Below are positions 17,038-25,761 of a stretch of DNA of 64,000 bases, piece by piece. The notes beneath the pieces are model-generated. The model saw only the letters and a program-made list of their open reading frames with translations, had not been told where the DNA came from and made no database searches. Numbering within the stretch: the stretch's first letter is position 1; each line of letters starts with the position of its first letter. The position numbers were made by a program, and so were the translations under genes. Source of the DNA: Shewanella avicenniae (GTDB taxonomy: Bacteria; Pseudomonadota; Gammaproteobacteria; Enterobacterales; Shewanellaceae); the NCBI RefSeq assembly GCF_017354945.1, contig NZ_CP071503.1, forward strand, positions 4,030,001-4,094,000, given 5' to 3'.

Positions 17038-18051
17038 TCAATCTTGGCGGTATTTTAACGTACCGTTTGCTTTGATTTCGTCGTACCAAAGGTTGTGGTG
17101 TTGCATTGCCCAGTTTTCATCACAATAACCGGAAACCATACACTCCATACCACCTTCACTGAGCGCAGTTGCCATCCAAATATGGACAATGGTGAACGCG
17201 ATAATCAAGGTTGCACTGATACCGTGTACCAACAACGCCGCCATCGACGCTTCACGTGGTAGATCCAGAGTTGGCAGTACCATCATCACACCGGAAATAC
17301 CGATGAACAGACCGAAAATTGCCAAGGTCCAGAACCACATTTTCTCACCGGCGTTAGCAAAGCCTGAGTCAGGGTGTTTACCTTTCAATGGGCCGATATT
17401 GAAATAACCGCCCACGGTCAGGAACCACTTGAAGTCATAGCTTTTAAGCATTTGATCTGGCAACCATTTCACCACTAATACTGCCCAAGAGACAATAAAG
17501 AATGGTCCTACCCAGTCGTGGATAGTTTTGGAACCGTAGATCAATGCCGCCCACAAATCGCCGCCTACATAAGGCTGCAATACATGTTTGCCGAGCATGA
17601 TGTTGAGGCCTGTGAAAATCAGTGTTAAACAGCTGATTGCCACACACCAGTGGATGATCAAGTCCGCTTTACTCCAACGAAACACCATCTTGCCGGAAAA
17701 TCCGTGATGCAATCTTGATGGTCCGTTTACGAAGTAGAACAACAGAAACGCAGCAAATACTCCCACTACGGCAATCGCCATAATTGGGGTCATGTATTTG
17801 TTGCGCACTTCGCGTCCTTGTTCGCCGACAACGTTAATCAAAACGCCAGTTTCAACGCCCTTAGCGGTGGTATAGCCAGATTCACCGGCTTTTACCGCAC
17901 GCCACAGATCAGCTTCGCTGGTTTGTGCTGTTGCCTGCTGGCGACTGGATTGTTCATCCGCTGCCATAGCGCTGGTGCCAGCCAACCCTAACCCGAATAC
18001 CAACACCATGAGAGCAAACAGACTGCGCAGTGATTTAATTAGCATAGTCAC
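17038..18051 (-). CDS. fdhC: Formate dehydrogenase cytochrome b556 (gamma) subunit, copy 2
   Basis: Paralogue of the subunit at 11977, 337 residues, with a signal peptide ending near AMAAD and the same four helices (KADLIIHWCVAISCL, KTIHDWVGPFFIVSW, LVHGISATLIIAFTIVHIWMA) carrying heme-ligand histidines. The C-terminus is nearly identical to copy 1 (EGGMECMVSGYCDENWAMQHHNLW). The main differences lie in the periplasmic N-terminal segment. It transfers electrons from FdhB to the quinone pool. It closes the second operon and is followed by a terminator. Confidence 0.93.
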   Translation of the reverse strand: MTMLIKSLRSLFALMVLVFGLGLAGTSAMAADEQSSRQQATAQTSEADLWRAVKAGESGYTTAKGVETGVLINVVGEQGREVRNKYMTPIMAIAVVGVFAAFLLFYFVNGPSRLHHGFSGKMVFRWSKADLIIHWCVAISCLTLIFTGLNIMLGKHVLQPYVGGDLWAALIYGSKTIHDWVGPFFIVSWAVLVVKWLPDQMLKSYDFKWFLTVGGYFNIGPLKGKHPDSGFANAGEKMWFWTLAIFGLFIGISGVMMVLPTLDLPREASMAALLVHGISATLIIAFTIVHIWMATALSEGGMECMVSGYCDENWAMQHHNLWYDEIKANGTLKYRQD

Positions 18052-18089
18052 TCCTCATCAAAGCGGGTTGCCCCGCTTTGGTTCACTCT

Positions 18090-18686
18090 TTAGTTGATAT
18101 CACCCGTTTGTGGGTTGTAGCCCCAAATGGTGTTTGGGTTACCGCGGCGTGCCATACGTTCACGATAGATGCCTGATACCACTTCCGCATCACCTGCCAG
18201 CAACGCCTTAGTTGAGCAAAGCTCAGCACACATAGGCAATTTACCTTCAGCGATACGGTTAGCACCGTACATCTTATGTTCACGCTCAGAGAAGTTCTCC
18301 TCTGGACCGCCAGCACAGAAGGTACATTTGTCCATCTTGCCGCGGCTGCCGAACGCAGTCTTTTTCGGGAACTGAGGTGCACCGAAAGGACAAGCGTAGA
18401 AGCAGTAACCACAACCAATACAGGTATTTTTGTTATGCAGTACGATGCCTTCCTCAGTACGGTAGAAACAGTCTGCTGGGCAAACCGCCATACAAGGTGC
18501 ATCTGTACAGTGCATACAGGCTACAGAGATTGAAGCTTCACCCGGTTTACCATCATTGATGGTCACCACGCGGCGACGCTGGATACCCCACTCAAGAGCG
18601 GAGTCGTTTTCGTTTTTACAGGCAGTGACACAACCGTTACACTCGATGCAGCGCTTGGTGTCACATAAGAATTTCATGACTGCCAT
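18090..18686 (-). CDS. fdhB: Formate dehydrogenase iron-sulfur (beta) subunit, copy 2
   Basis: A 198-residue ferredoxin-type subunit with the same four cysteine groups as copy 1 (CIECNGCVTAC, CMHCTDAPCMAVCPADC, CIGCGYCFYACP, CTFC/CAELC). The N-terminal 100 residues are almost unchanged from copy 1. The C-terminus is a little longer (NTIWGYNPQTGDIN). It carries electrons between FdhA and FdhC. It lies 26 bases after fdhA copy 2 and 38 before fdhC copy 2. Confidence 0.95.
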   Translation of the reverse strand: MAVMKFLCDTKRCIECNGCVTACKNENDSALEWGIQRRRVVTINDGKPGEASISVACMHCTDAPCMAVCPADCFYRTEEGIVLHNKNTCIGCGYCFYACPFGAPQFPKKTAFGSRGKMDKCTFCAGGPEENFSEREHKMYGANRIAEGKLPMCAELCSTKALLAGDAEVVSGIYRERMARRGNPNTIWGYNPQTGDIN

Positions 18687-18712
18687 AGTGGCTTATCTCC
18701 TCATCAAGTCGG

Positions 18713-21565
18713 TTATGCTTTAGTGATTTGGCACAGCGAGGATTTAGTTTCCTGCATCTGTGTCACCACGTCGTAGCCGTAAGTCAGTACGGTATTGGCA
18801 GATTCACCCTGAATGTAAGGCACAGTGCCTTCAGGATATTTACCTACCAGGCTTTCGCCTTCAAAAATACCGGCGAAGTGATAAGGCATGAAACATTCAC
18901 CCGCGATAACGCGAGGAGTGACCATTGCCTTAACCTTGATTTTGGCGCCTTCCGGACCATGAACCCACACATTGTCACCGTCACGTAAGCCACGATCTGC
19001 TGCGTCAGCAGGGTTCAGTTCGATGAACATCTCTTGCTGCAGTTCAGCCAACCATGGGTTAGAACGGGTCTCTTCACCACCACCTTCGTATTCCACCAGA
19101 CGACCAGAAGTCAGTACTAATGGGAAGTCTTTAGAGAAGTCCTGATCCTGAATTGATTTATACAGGGTAGGCAGACGATGAACCATGCGGTCTTCATAGG
19201 TCGGATACTTGCTCACCAAGTCACGACGAGGTGTGTACAAAGGCTCGCGGTGCAATGGAATATCATCTGGGAAGTTCCACACCACACAACGTGCTTTCGC
19301 ATTACCGAATGGGATACAGCCGTGTGCAATCGCAACACGCTGGATACCACCTGACAAGTCAGTTTTCCAGTTTTTACCTTCAGCCGCCGTTTTTTCTTCA
19401 GCAGTCAGGTCATCCCACCAGCCAAGTTGCTTCAGCATCTGGTCGGTAAATTCTGGATAACCGTCTTTAATTTCACTGCCTTTAGAGAAAGAACCTTCGG
19501 CCAAAATGTTAGTGCCATTGTGTTCTACACCATAACGAGCACGGAAGTTACCACCACCGAAGCGAACTTCACGGTCAGTACGATACAGAATTTGGGTACC
19601 TGGATGTTTCATCTCAGGAGTACCCCAACATGGCCAAGGCAGACCATAGGTTTCACCTTTCGCTGGGCCGCCTGGGGCTTCCAGAGAATCGAAGTCGAAA
19701 GTGCCCCAGTTTTGTTGGTGCATTTTCAGACGTTCAGGGCTTTGACCTGTGTAACCGATAGTCCACATACCGCGGTTGAATTCGCGGGTAACATCTTCAA
19801 CCAATGGCTCATCACCGTTGACTTTGATGTTCTTGAACATCTCTTTGTCGACGCCCCATTTCTTCGCCAACTTATACATGATGGTATGGTCTGGCAAAGA
19901 TTCGAAGTGCGGTTCAATCACTTTGTCACGCCATTGCAGAGAACGGTTAGACGCAGTTACAGAACCATAGGTTTCAAATTGAGTACAGGCTGGCAGGATA
20001 TAGATGCCATCTTGACGCTGTGGCATGATCGCCGCCATGGTTGGGTGTGGATCGACCACAACAACGGTGTCCATCTTGTTCAGTGCTTCACGCACTTCAC
20101 GACCACGGGTTTCGGTGTTAACAGACTGACCCCAGAAGAACGCCAAACGGATATTGTCTTTCTGTGCAATCTTTTCTTTATCTTCCAGTACACCGTCATG
20201 CCAACGAGAGCATGGAATACCAGGTGAGGTTTGTGGTTTCTTGCCGAGGTATTCACCTTGGTCGAAACGGCCATTAACCCATTCTGGATCCAGTTGCCAC
20301 ACGCGAGACCAGTGGCCCCAAGCGCCTGATGTCAGGCCATAGTAACCAGGCAGGTTATCGAACAGCAGACCGAAGTCGGTTGCGCCCTGTACGTTATCGT
20401 GACCACGGAAAATGTTAGTACCGCCGCCCACAACGCCCATGTTACCCAGTGCCAACTGCAGGATACAGTATGAACGGGTGTTCGCATTACCTACGTGGTG
20501 CTGAGTACCACCCATACACCAAACGATGGTGCCAGGTTTGTGTTCGTTCAACATTTTCGCTACGCGGTACATCTGCTCTTTCTTCACGCCAGCAACGTTT
20601 TCCACCTCTTCAGGGGTGTACTTGGCCACTTCTTCGCGAATGCGTTCCATACCGTAAACACGTGATTGAATGAAGCTCTTGTCTTCCCAACCATTTTCAA
20701 AAATGTGCCACAGCAGACCGTAGATGAAAGGAATGTCGGTACCAGGACGGATATGCACGTACTCGTCAGCTTTCGCTGCAGTACGGGTGAAACGTGGATC
20801 AACCACAATAACTTTGGCACCGCGCTCTTTACCTTCCAGAATGTGCTGCATAGCCACTGGGTGAGCTTCACTCGGGTTAGAACCCACGAACAACATCAAC
20901 TTAGAGTTGTGCATGTCGTTAAATGAGTTGGTTTGCGCACCGTAACCCCAAGTGTTTGCTACACCGGCTACAGTGGTAGAGTGACAAATACGCGCAGAGT
21001 GGTCGACGTTGTTGGTGCCCCACATCGCGGCTAACTTACGGTAAAGATATGATTGTTCGTTAGAGAACTTGGCGCTACCCATGAAGTACACAGAATCAGG
21101 ACCAGACTCTTCACGAATTTTCAGCATCTTGTCGCCGATTTCGTTAATCGCTTGTTCCCAGCTCAAGCGTTTCCACTTGCCGCCTTCGAGTTTCATTGGG
21201 TACTTGTTGCGTTTACCACCATGTCCGATTTCACGCAGCGAAGCACCTTTAGCACAGTGTCCACCACGGTTGAAAGGATGGTCAAATGCTGGCTCTTGAC
21301 CGGTCCACACGCCATTCTGAACTTCAGCATAAATACCACAGCCAACAGAACAGTGAGAACAGATAGTACGTTTTACTTCGATTGGTGCATCATGTGGCAC
21401 TTCAGTCGCTTCAGCCCGACGCATCATTCCTGCACCCAGCATTGAAGCAGCGGCGATACCACCGGTTGCTAAGCCTGCTGATTTGAGGAACTGACGACGG
21501 TTAAGCCCCAGTGATGGCTTTTCAGCTGCAACTGGTGCTTGGTCAGTTTTACGAGTTAATCGCAT
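18713..21565 (-). CDS. fdhA: Formate dehydrogenase catalytic (alpha) subunit, Mo/W-bis-MGD, copy 2
   Basis: The second catalytic subunit, 951 residues from the chosen start. A longer frame begins at 21631, but the ATG at 21565 has AAGGAG 7 bases before it and gives the same length as copy 1. Features are a twin-arginine signal (NRRQFLK, R23-R24), the [4Fe-4S] motif CSHCSVGC, cysteine metal ligand in ARICHSTTVAG, and the same overall fold. It differs from copy 1 mainly around the cluster (CSHCSVGC against CSACAVGC) and in scattered surface positions. Metal preference (Mo or W) cannot be read from the sequence. The tungstate transporter in this window makes W use possible. Confidence 0.96.
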   Translation of the reverse strand: MRLTRKTDQAPVAAEKPSLGLNRRQFLKSAGLATGGIAAASMLGAGMMRRAEATEVPHDAPIEVKRTICSHCSVGCGIYAEVQNGVWTGQEPAFDHPFNRGGHCAKGASLREIGHGGKRNKYPMKLEGGKWKRLSWEQAINEIGDKMLKIREESGPDSVYFMGSAKFSNEQSYLYRKLAAMWGTNNVDHSARICHSTTVAGVANTWGYGAQTNSFNDMHNSKLMLFVGSNPSEAHPVAMQHILEGKERGAKVIVVDPRFTRTAAKADEYVHIRPGTDIPFIYGLLWHIFENGWEDKSFIQSRVYGMERIREEVAKYTPEEVENVAGVKKEQMYRVAKMLNEHKPGTIVWCMGGTQHHVGNANTRSYCILQLALGNMGVVGGGTNIFRGHDNVQGATDFGLLFDNLPGYYGLTSGAWGHWSRVWQLDPEWVNGRFDQGEYLGKKPQTSPGIPCSRWHDGVLEDKEKIAQKDNIRLAFFWGQSVNTETRGREVREALNKMDTVVVVDPHPTMAAIMPQRQDGIYILPACTQFETYGSVTASNRSLQWRDKVIEPHFESLPDHTIMYKLAKKWGVDKEMFKNIKVNGDEPLVEDVTREFNRGMWTIGYTGQSPERLKMHQQNWGTFDFDSLEAPGGPAKGETYGLPWPCWGTPEMKHPGTQILYRTDREVRFGGGNFRARYGVEHNGTNILAEGSFSKGSEIKDGYPEFTDQMLKQLGWWDDLTAEEKTAAEGKNWKTDLSGGIQRVAIAHGCIPFGNAKARCVVWNFPDDIPLHREPLYTPRRDLVSKYPTYEDRMVHRLPTLYKSIQDQDFSKDFPLVLTSGRLVEYEGGGEETRSNPWLAELQQEMFIELNPADAADRGLRDGDNVWVHGPEGAKIKVKAMVTPRVIAGECFMPYHFAGIFEGESLVGKYPEGTVPYIQGESANTVLTYGYDVVTQMQETKSSLCQITKA

Positions 21566-21581
21566 CACACACTCCTTTTTA

Positions 21582-21782
21582 TCATTTACTACGCAAACTG
21601 TCGTAGTAACTGCGGATATGCTCGGTTTCACGGTAACCGTCAGCTTGTTTTGCTGTCACTTCGGCGTTGTCAGTAGAAGCCAATGCCTGACCACTTACGG
21701 TAGCCACTGCACCAGCTGCACTGCCAATTGCTAAGGTTTTCAGCAGTTGACGGCGACTCATATCGGAAGCTTGCTTCTTCAT
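21582..21782 (-). CDS. Small TAT-leader protein of the formate dehydrogenase operon, copy 2
   Basis: A 66-residue paralogue of the protein at 16476: twin-arginine signal (MSRRQLLKTLA) and conserved mature end GYRETEHIRSYYDSLRSK. It lies 16 bases before fdhA copy 2 and 65 bases after the TorD-like gene. The preservation of GYRETEH in both copies suggests a binding motif. Function unknown. Confidence 0.85.
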   Translation of the reverse strand: MKKQASDMSRRQLLKTLAIGSAAGAVATVSGQALASTDNAEVTAKQADGYRETEHIRSYYDSLRSK

Positions 21783-21802
21783 AGCGTCTCCTGGTTGTTA
21801 CA

Positions 21803-21823
21803 TGCGGGAGCCCCCCTCCCGCA
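21803..21823 (-). other. GC-rich intercistronic hairpin between chaperone and structural fdh genes
   Basis: An 8-bp perfect stem TGCGGGAG/CTCCCGCA (21803-21810 with 21816-21823) with a five-base loop lies between the TorD-like stop and the ribosome site of the small TAT protein. No T-run follows. It may act as an mRNA processing or stability element that sets different levels of maturation and structural proteins. Confidence 0.6.
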
Positions 21824-21847
21824 CGGGCTTATCTTGCGATAAGCAGT

Positions 21848-22507
21848 TTATGAGGCCAGTTCATTGGCCTTTGGCTGGATCTGAACTGCAGAGGTATCCA
21901 CCACCGGAGTGCTAAGTACCAAACGTTCAAATTCAACGATTTCGGTTTCAAAAAAGGCGCGACCCAATTGTGCCACCACTGCATAAAATGCCGCGCTGTC
22001 ACAACGAGATAAGGTATCCCAGAAGCGGATAATCCAGCTGCCGAGATGACGACGGTAAAACGCCAATTGTTGGTGTGACGGTGCTTCAACAATCAGCACA
22101 CTCATCACTTCAAACAGGGCTGCAACGTGGTCTTCAGGCTCTTTAACGTTTTCATCACGTTCAAAGCCCAGTTGCGCCAAGTCTTGGCGCAGCAGCGCTA
22201 ATGGTTTGTCCATCAGAGAGCCGGTCATAAACCAGCTGCCATAAGGCAGGATTTCGCCAGCACCCACACCGATAAACAGGTTGAAGTATTCATCTTCTAA
22301 CTGCTCAGGGATGAATTGTTGGGCGGCCAATTTGATGGCAGACCACGCACGAGTCATATCGCTGTCGTCGTTACTATCAACTTCTAATCCATGTAAAAAC
22401 TGCAATAGCTCTTCTGAAGGTTGACGACGCAGTAACGCCGCCAGCAGCTGATAGATATCGGCCCGCAGCAGATCGTTTTCAGAGATTTGTTTTGTAGATT
22501 CGGTCAT
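21848..22507 (-). CDS. TorD/DmsD-family chaperone for formate dehydrogenase
   Basis: The 219-residue all-helical protein has the TorD-family signature EPEDHVAALFEVM and the typical YFNLFIGVGAGEILPYGSWF segment. Such chaperones bind the twin-arginine signal of a specific molybdoenzyme and hold it until cofactor insertion. Its place between the iron-sulfur protein gene and fdhA makes FdhA the likely client for one or both copies. It is separated by 10 bases from the upstream gene. Confidence 0.9.
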   Translation of the reverse strand: MTESTKQISENDLLRADIYQLLAALLRRQPSEELLQFLHGLEVDSNDDSDMTRAWSAIKLAAQQFIPEQLEDEYFNLFIGVGAGEILPYGSWFMTGSLMDKPLALLRQDLAQLGFERDENVKEPEDHVAALFEVMSVLIVEAPSHQQLAFYRRHLGSWIIRFWDTLSRCDSAAFYAVVAQLGRAFFETEIVEFERLVLSTPVVDTSAVQIQPKANELAS

Positions 22508-22517
22508 ATTGGCTCTC

Positions 22518-24194
22518 TTATCTCAGTTGCTTTTCCGGGTCTTGCAGAATGTCTTCAAACATATCTTTGACTCGGCAATCGCCGCACATTTTTAGGCGCT
22601 CAATATTGGCGCTGAAAGCGCTGTGCGTTCCGACCATTTCCAGCATCCGATGCACCATAGACTGGGTCGCAAATGGAGCACCGCAGCGAATACACTCAAA
22701 CGGTACTTCTTCTTTTAAGGTCTTACGCGCCTGTCTGGATTCCTTATCCAGATTAATGCGTGGCGCCAGACTAATGACTTTCTCTGGGCAGGCCGCTTCA
22801 CACAAGCCGCACTGCACACAATCTTGTTCGGTAAAATACAGCGCTGGGGTATCACCGCCATCTTGCAAGGCTTGTGTCGGGCAGGTAGCCACACAGGACA
22901 TACACAAGGTACAGCCCGCTTCTTTAATCTGCACTTCACCGTAAGGGATGTTGCTCAGCGCTAATTCATCCTTGGTGTTGGCCGCTTGCTCGTTGAGGTA
23001 ATCCACCGCTTGGTAGAATGCAGCGCGTTTGGTGGTGACGCTAAATTCTGCCGGTGCGGTTGTTGCCCAAGCGCTTGACTCTTCAAGTATAGGCCACAGA
23101 TCCGCAAGTGCTTTTTCATCAATCAGTTGAATACGCGCAGGCTGACCAATCTGCTCCAACACAGTGTTGGCCAATGCCATTTCACCGTTGAGCATCTGGG
23201 TCAATGTTGGCGCAGTAGCAAGCGTATTGAGTACTAATACTTGCTGAGCACCCCATGCAAGCGCGGCCATCCAATGGTCGATACCAGCCACCGCAATCTC
23301 TTCGAGCTCAACCGGCAACACATGACCCGGCAGAGAGTCATTGATTAACTCGGCACCTTGGCTGGCATCGTGGAACAAAATCACTGGCGCAACACTGGTT
23401 TTCTCGAGAAAACGGCTAATGAGTTTGTTGAGGTATGAATGCAGTGATTGCGGCGTTGGCAGGTCATAGCTCAATGCGCCGGTTGGACACGCATTGGTAC
23501 AACTGCCTGCACCGTGGCACAGGTAAGGATCAATTTCGATTTTCTGCTCAATGCTTTGAATCGCATCTGCCGGACAGAAGTTCAAACAGCGGTTACAGCC
23601 ATTCAGACCGTTACGGTTATGAGCGCAGATATCGCTGTTTACTTTCACGTAACGCGGCTTATCAAACTGACCAACCAGCAGTGGGATCTCTTCCACGGCG
23701 GTTGCCAGCTTGTCGCTGTCTTCCCCGACATAGAAATAGCCCGGCGGTAGCATCTCAAGTTGAATACAAGGCTCGTTGCTCAGGTCGAGCACAATGTCAA
23801 AGTGGGCTTTACGCAGCGCTACTTTGCTCAACTCAGCGGGCTGACCATTGTGATCAACCGATACTTGAAATTGGCCTAGAAAGCCTTTGATAGCCAGTAA
23901 CTTGCCATAGTAGCTTTCGACGTCTGGTGCAGCTTCCATCACCTGTTCAAGATAGGTTTCATCTTGGTTAGTAATGGCGCCATTGGCCAAAATGACGCAA
24001 CTCGCCATTTGCTGCAATTTCGCGGCAGCCAAGCGAGTTAAGTCTTCTGGACCGATCAATAAAACATTGCCCTCAGTGGAGTAACTGACGGTAGGCGGGA
24101 TCAGATTTTGTAGTATGCGAGTCTGCCCCTGGACTTCGCCACGTGCCCGCACCAGCTCAGGCTGTGCGGACATAATGCTCTCACAATTGCTCAC
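22518..24194 (-). CDS. Multi-cluster 4Fe-4S ferredoxin-like protein of the fdh locus
   Basis: A 558-residue cytoplasmic protein with many cysteine clusters. A CNRCLNFCP and CHGAGSCTNACP pair lies in the middle (around 210-245), and CTLCMSCVATCP with CVQCGLCEAACP lies near 430-475. A C-terminal pair CIRCGAPF and CGDCR may bind zinc or another cluster. Large ferredoxins of this type occur in fdh gene clusters of Shewanella and many proteobacteria. Electron supply for cofactor maturation or for FdhD is a guess. The frame starts with a GTG at 24194 with AGGAAC upstream. An ATG at 24173 is an alternative start with a weaker ribosome site. Confidence 0.85.
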   Translation of the reverse strand: MSNCESIMSAQPELVRARGEVQGQTRILQNLIPPTVSYSTEGNVLLIGPEDLTRLAAAKLQQMASCVILANGAITNQDETYLEQVMEAAPDVESYYGKLLAIKGFLGQFQVSVDHNGQPAELSKVALRKAHFDIVLDLSNEPCIQLEMLPPGYFYVGEDSDKLATAVEEIPLLVGQFDKPRYVKVNSDICAHNRNGLNGCNRCLNFCPADAIQSIEQKIEIDPYLCHGAGSCTNACPTGALSYDLPTPQSLHSYLNKLISRFLEKTSVAPVILFHDASQGAELINDSLPGHVLPVELEEIAVAGIDHWMAALAWGAQQVLVLNTLATAPTLTQMLNGEMALANTVLEQIGQPARIQLIDEKALADLWPILEESSAWATTAPAEFSVTTKRAAFYQAVDYLNEQAANTKDELALSNIPYGEVQIKEAGCTLCMSCVATCPTQALQDGGDTPALYFTEQDCVQCGLCEAACPEKVISLAPRINLDKESRQARKTLKEEVPFECIRCGAPFATQSMVHRMLEMVGTHSAFSANIERLKMCGDCRVKDMFEDILQDPEKQLR

Positions 24195-24341
24195 TATGCG
24201 TTCCTAAATGAGATTCTGGCTGTGGCTTTATTATCTATGTCTATGCTTTTGTTATTTTTTATGCGCTGAGCCACAGCGAATTAAAAGTTATAAGCAATTC
24301 ACACACCAATATTATGGTATATAAATACTGATAAACTTACG

Positions 24342-25022
24342 TTAAACAACTCTTTCATTGTTTTTTTCAGCAGCTAATGGATCATTTTGGCTAAGTTGCA
24401 CAACTTCACCGTCCATTTTGTCCGTTGAATCGGTTGACTCGATTAGCTCAGGCGCTTGTTCGGCAATTTCTGCAGGCATTTGCTCGTCAACGTCTGCGGT
24501 TAACTGCGCATCAGGCATATCGTCCTGCGCTGCGATTTCCGGTTCAACAACATCGTCTGGCTTCTCTTCATCTTTCACCAGATGACGGAACACTTTCTTC
24601 GCCAGCTCAGATGACACTTCCGGCGTTAAAATCTCTTGGTTGGAATAGTCCAAGGCGTATTCCATCATGCCGTCGATTTCGCTGAAATGCGGCTGTTTCC
24701 ACAGCGCGCGCAGCGCGTTTTGTCTCACCGATGGATCGACGTTTTTTGCCATAAAACTGGCAAAGCTGCCGCCCACTTCGATATTTTCCGGATCGGGTAA
24801 ATCCTCAGCTGTCAGTATCTGCTCTTCATCGGTAGCTGGTGTAGCTTCAGAGACCGGATCAGCAACATCCTGAACTGAAGCTGCCGCGCTATCGATGGGT
24901 GTAGCTTCGGCGTCAACACTGCTGTCGCTGGGGATTTCTACTTCATCTGGCAGTTCTTCACCCTGTTGAGCTTGCTGTTTTCTCAGCGCCCAACGACTTA
25001 AAAAACCACGTGATTCACTCAT
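24342..25022 (-). CDS. DUF3306 protein
   Basis: A 226-residue protein with the DUF3306 start MSESRGFLSRWALRKQQAQ and a conserved middle (VGGSFASFMAKNVDPSVRQNALRALWKQPHFSEIDG). The rest is acidic and Ala/Asp-rich, so it is likely disordered. DUF3306 genes are found next to DUF3305 and formate dehydrogenase genes. The molecular role is not known. Its ATG overlaps the stop of the DUF3305 gene (TAATG), so the two are translationally coupled. Confidence 0.88.
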   Translation of the reverse strand: MSESRGFLSRWALRKQQAQQGEELPDEVEIPSDSSVDAEATPIDSAAASVQDVADPVSEATPATDEEQILTAEDLPDPENIEVGGSFASFMAKNVDPSVRQNALRALWKQPHFSEIDGMMEYALDYSNQEILTPEVSSELAKKVFRHLVKDEEKPDDVVEPEIAAQDDMPDAQLTADVDEQMPAEIAEQAPELIESTDSTDKMDGEVVQLSQNDPLAAEKNNERVV

Positions 25023-25486
25023 TAATGTCTCCTGCCTCGGTTCTGTTCTTCTGCCAGTTCCTTACGGCGGTTAACATGTTTACGACGGTGGGCACAGATT
25101 TCCACTTCGCCATATTGGGTGATAAAGGCTTCAATCCAGCAAGCCACAGCTTCAGGCATTGGCATGTTCAGCACTGGGGTATCACCCTCTAAACAGCCCG
25201 CGGCGACGTTTTGGTCGGCAGAGATAGTTGCTGGAACCCAAGTGCCGTCCTCTTGTTCATCACAAACAATGTAGAGCATGGGATTATCCATATCGAGATT
25301 TAGGCGATAACTGGCACGTTCATCTAAATAGAGTTCTAGCGAGATCAACTTGGCACCTTCTGGCGCTGCTTCTGTACCAGGAACGACTTGATCAAGTTCC
25401 CAGCTTTCAGCTAACCAACGGCCTACTTGCTTTTCGACTTTCTTCAATGACACATACATCGGCCAGACGCTTTGAGAATGTTGCAT
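25022..25486 (-). CDS. DUF3305 protein
   Basis: A 154-residue protein of the DUF3305 family. It has the start with VWPMYVSLKKVEKQVGRWLAESWEL, a beta-rich middle, and the closing PMPEAVACWIEAFITQYGEV with a basic tail. It is the first gene of the leftward fdh maturation operon and lies back to back with fdhD. Function unknown. Context points to formate dehydrogenase maturation. Confidence 0.88.
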   Translation of the reverse strand: MQHSQSVWPMYVSLKKVEKQVGRWLAESWELDQVVPGTEAAPEGAKLISLELYLDERASYRLNLDMDNPMLYIVCDEQEDGTWVPATISADQNVAAGCLEGDTPVLNMPMPEAVACWIEAFITQYGEVEICAHRRKHVNRRKELAEEQNRGRRH

Positions 25487-25761
25487 TAGGATTTTCCTCC
25501 CGAGTTAGTATTTTCGGGTGATAGCGGTTCGCAGTGGACAAGCAATAATTACACCAACTTGATATTAGTAAATTAAGTTGCGCCTGATCATCTTAATTAC
25601 CGCCAGAGTGGGACATATTGTCCCCGATGAAAAGACATTTTGCACAAGTGTTAGGTGTGAGCTAAGAATCGGTGCGGTAGATCACGCCTATTTAAACGCA
25701 ATCTAGAGGTGGGAACAAATATTGCTAGTCTGTGGGTCTTACCTATGCGTAGAAGTGATGT
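25487..25761. promoter_or_regulatory. Divergent promoter region between fdh maturation operon and fdhD
   Basis: About 275 bases with no gene. Both leftward and rightward promoters must lie here. I see no motif strong enough to name a regulator. Confidence 0.45.

Noticed and set aside
25487..25761. Fnr or Crp site in the fdhD divergent region
   Set aside because: Partial half-sites occur, but none has two good halves at the right spacing.
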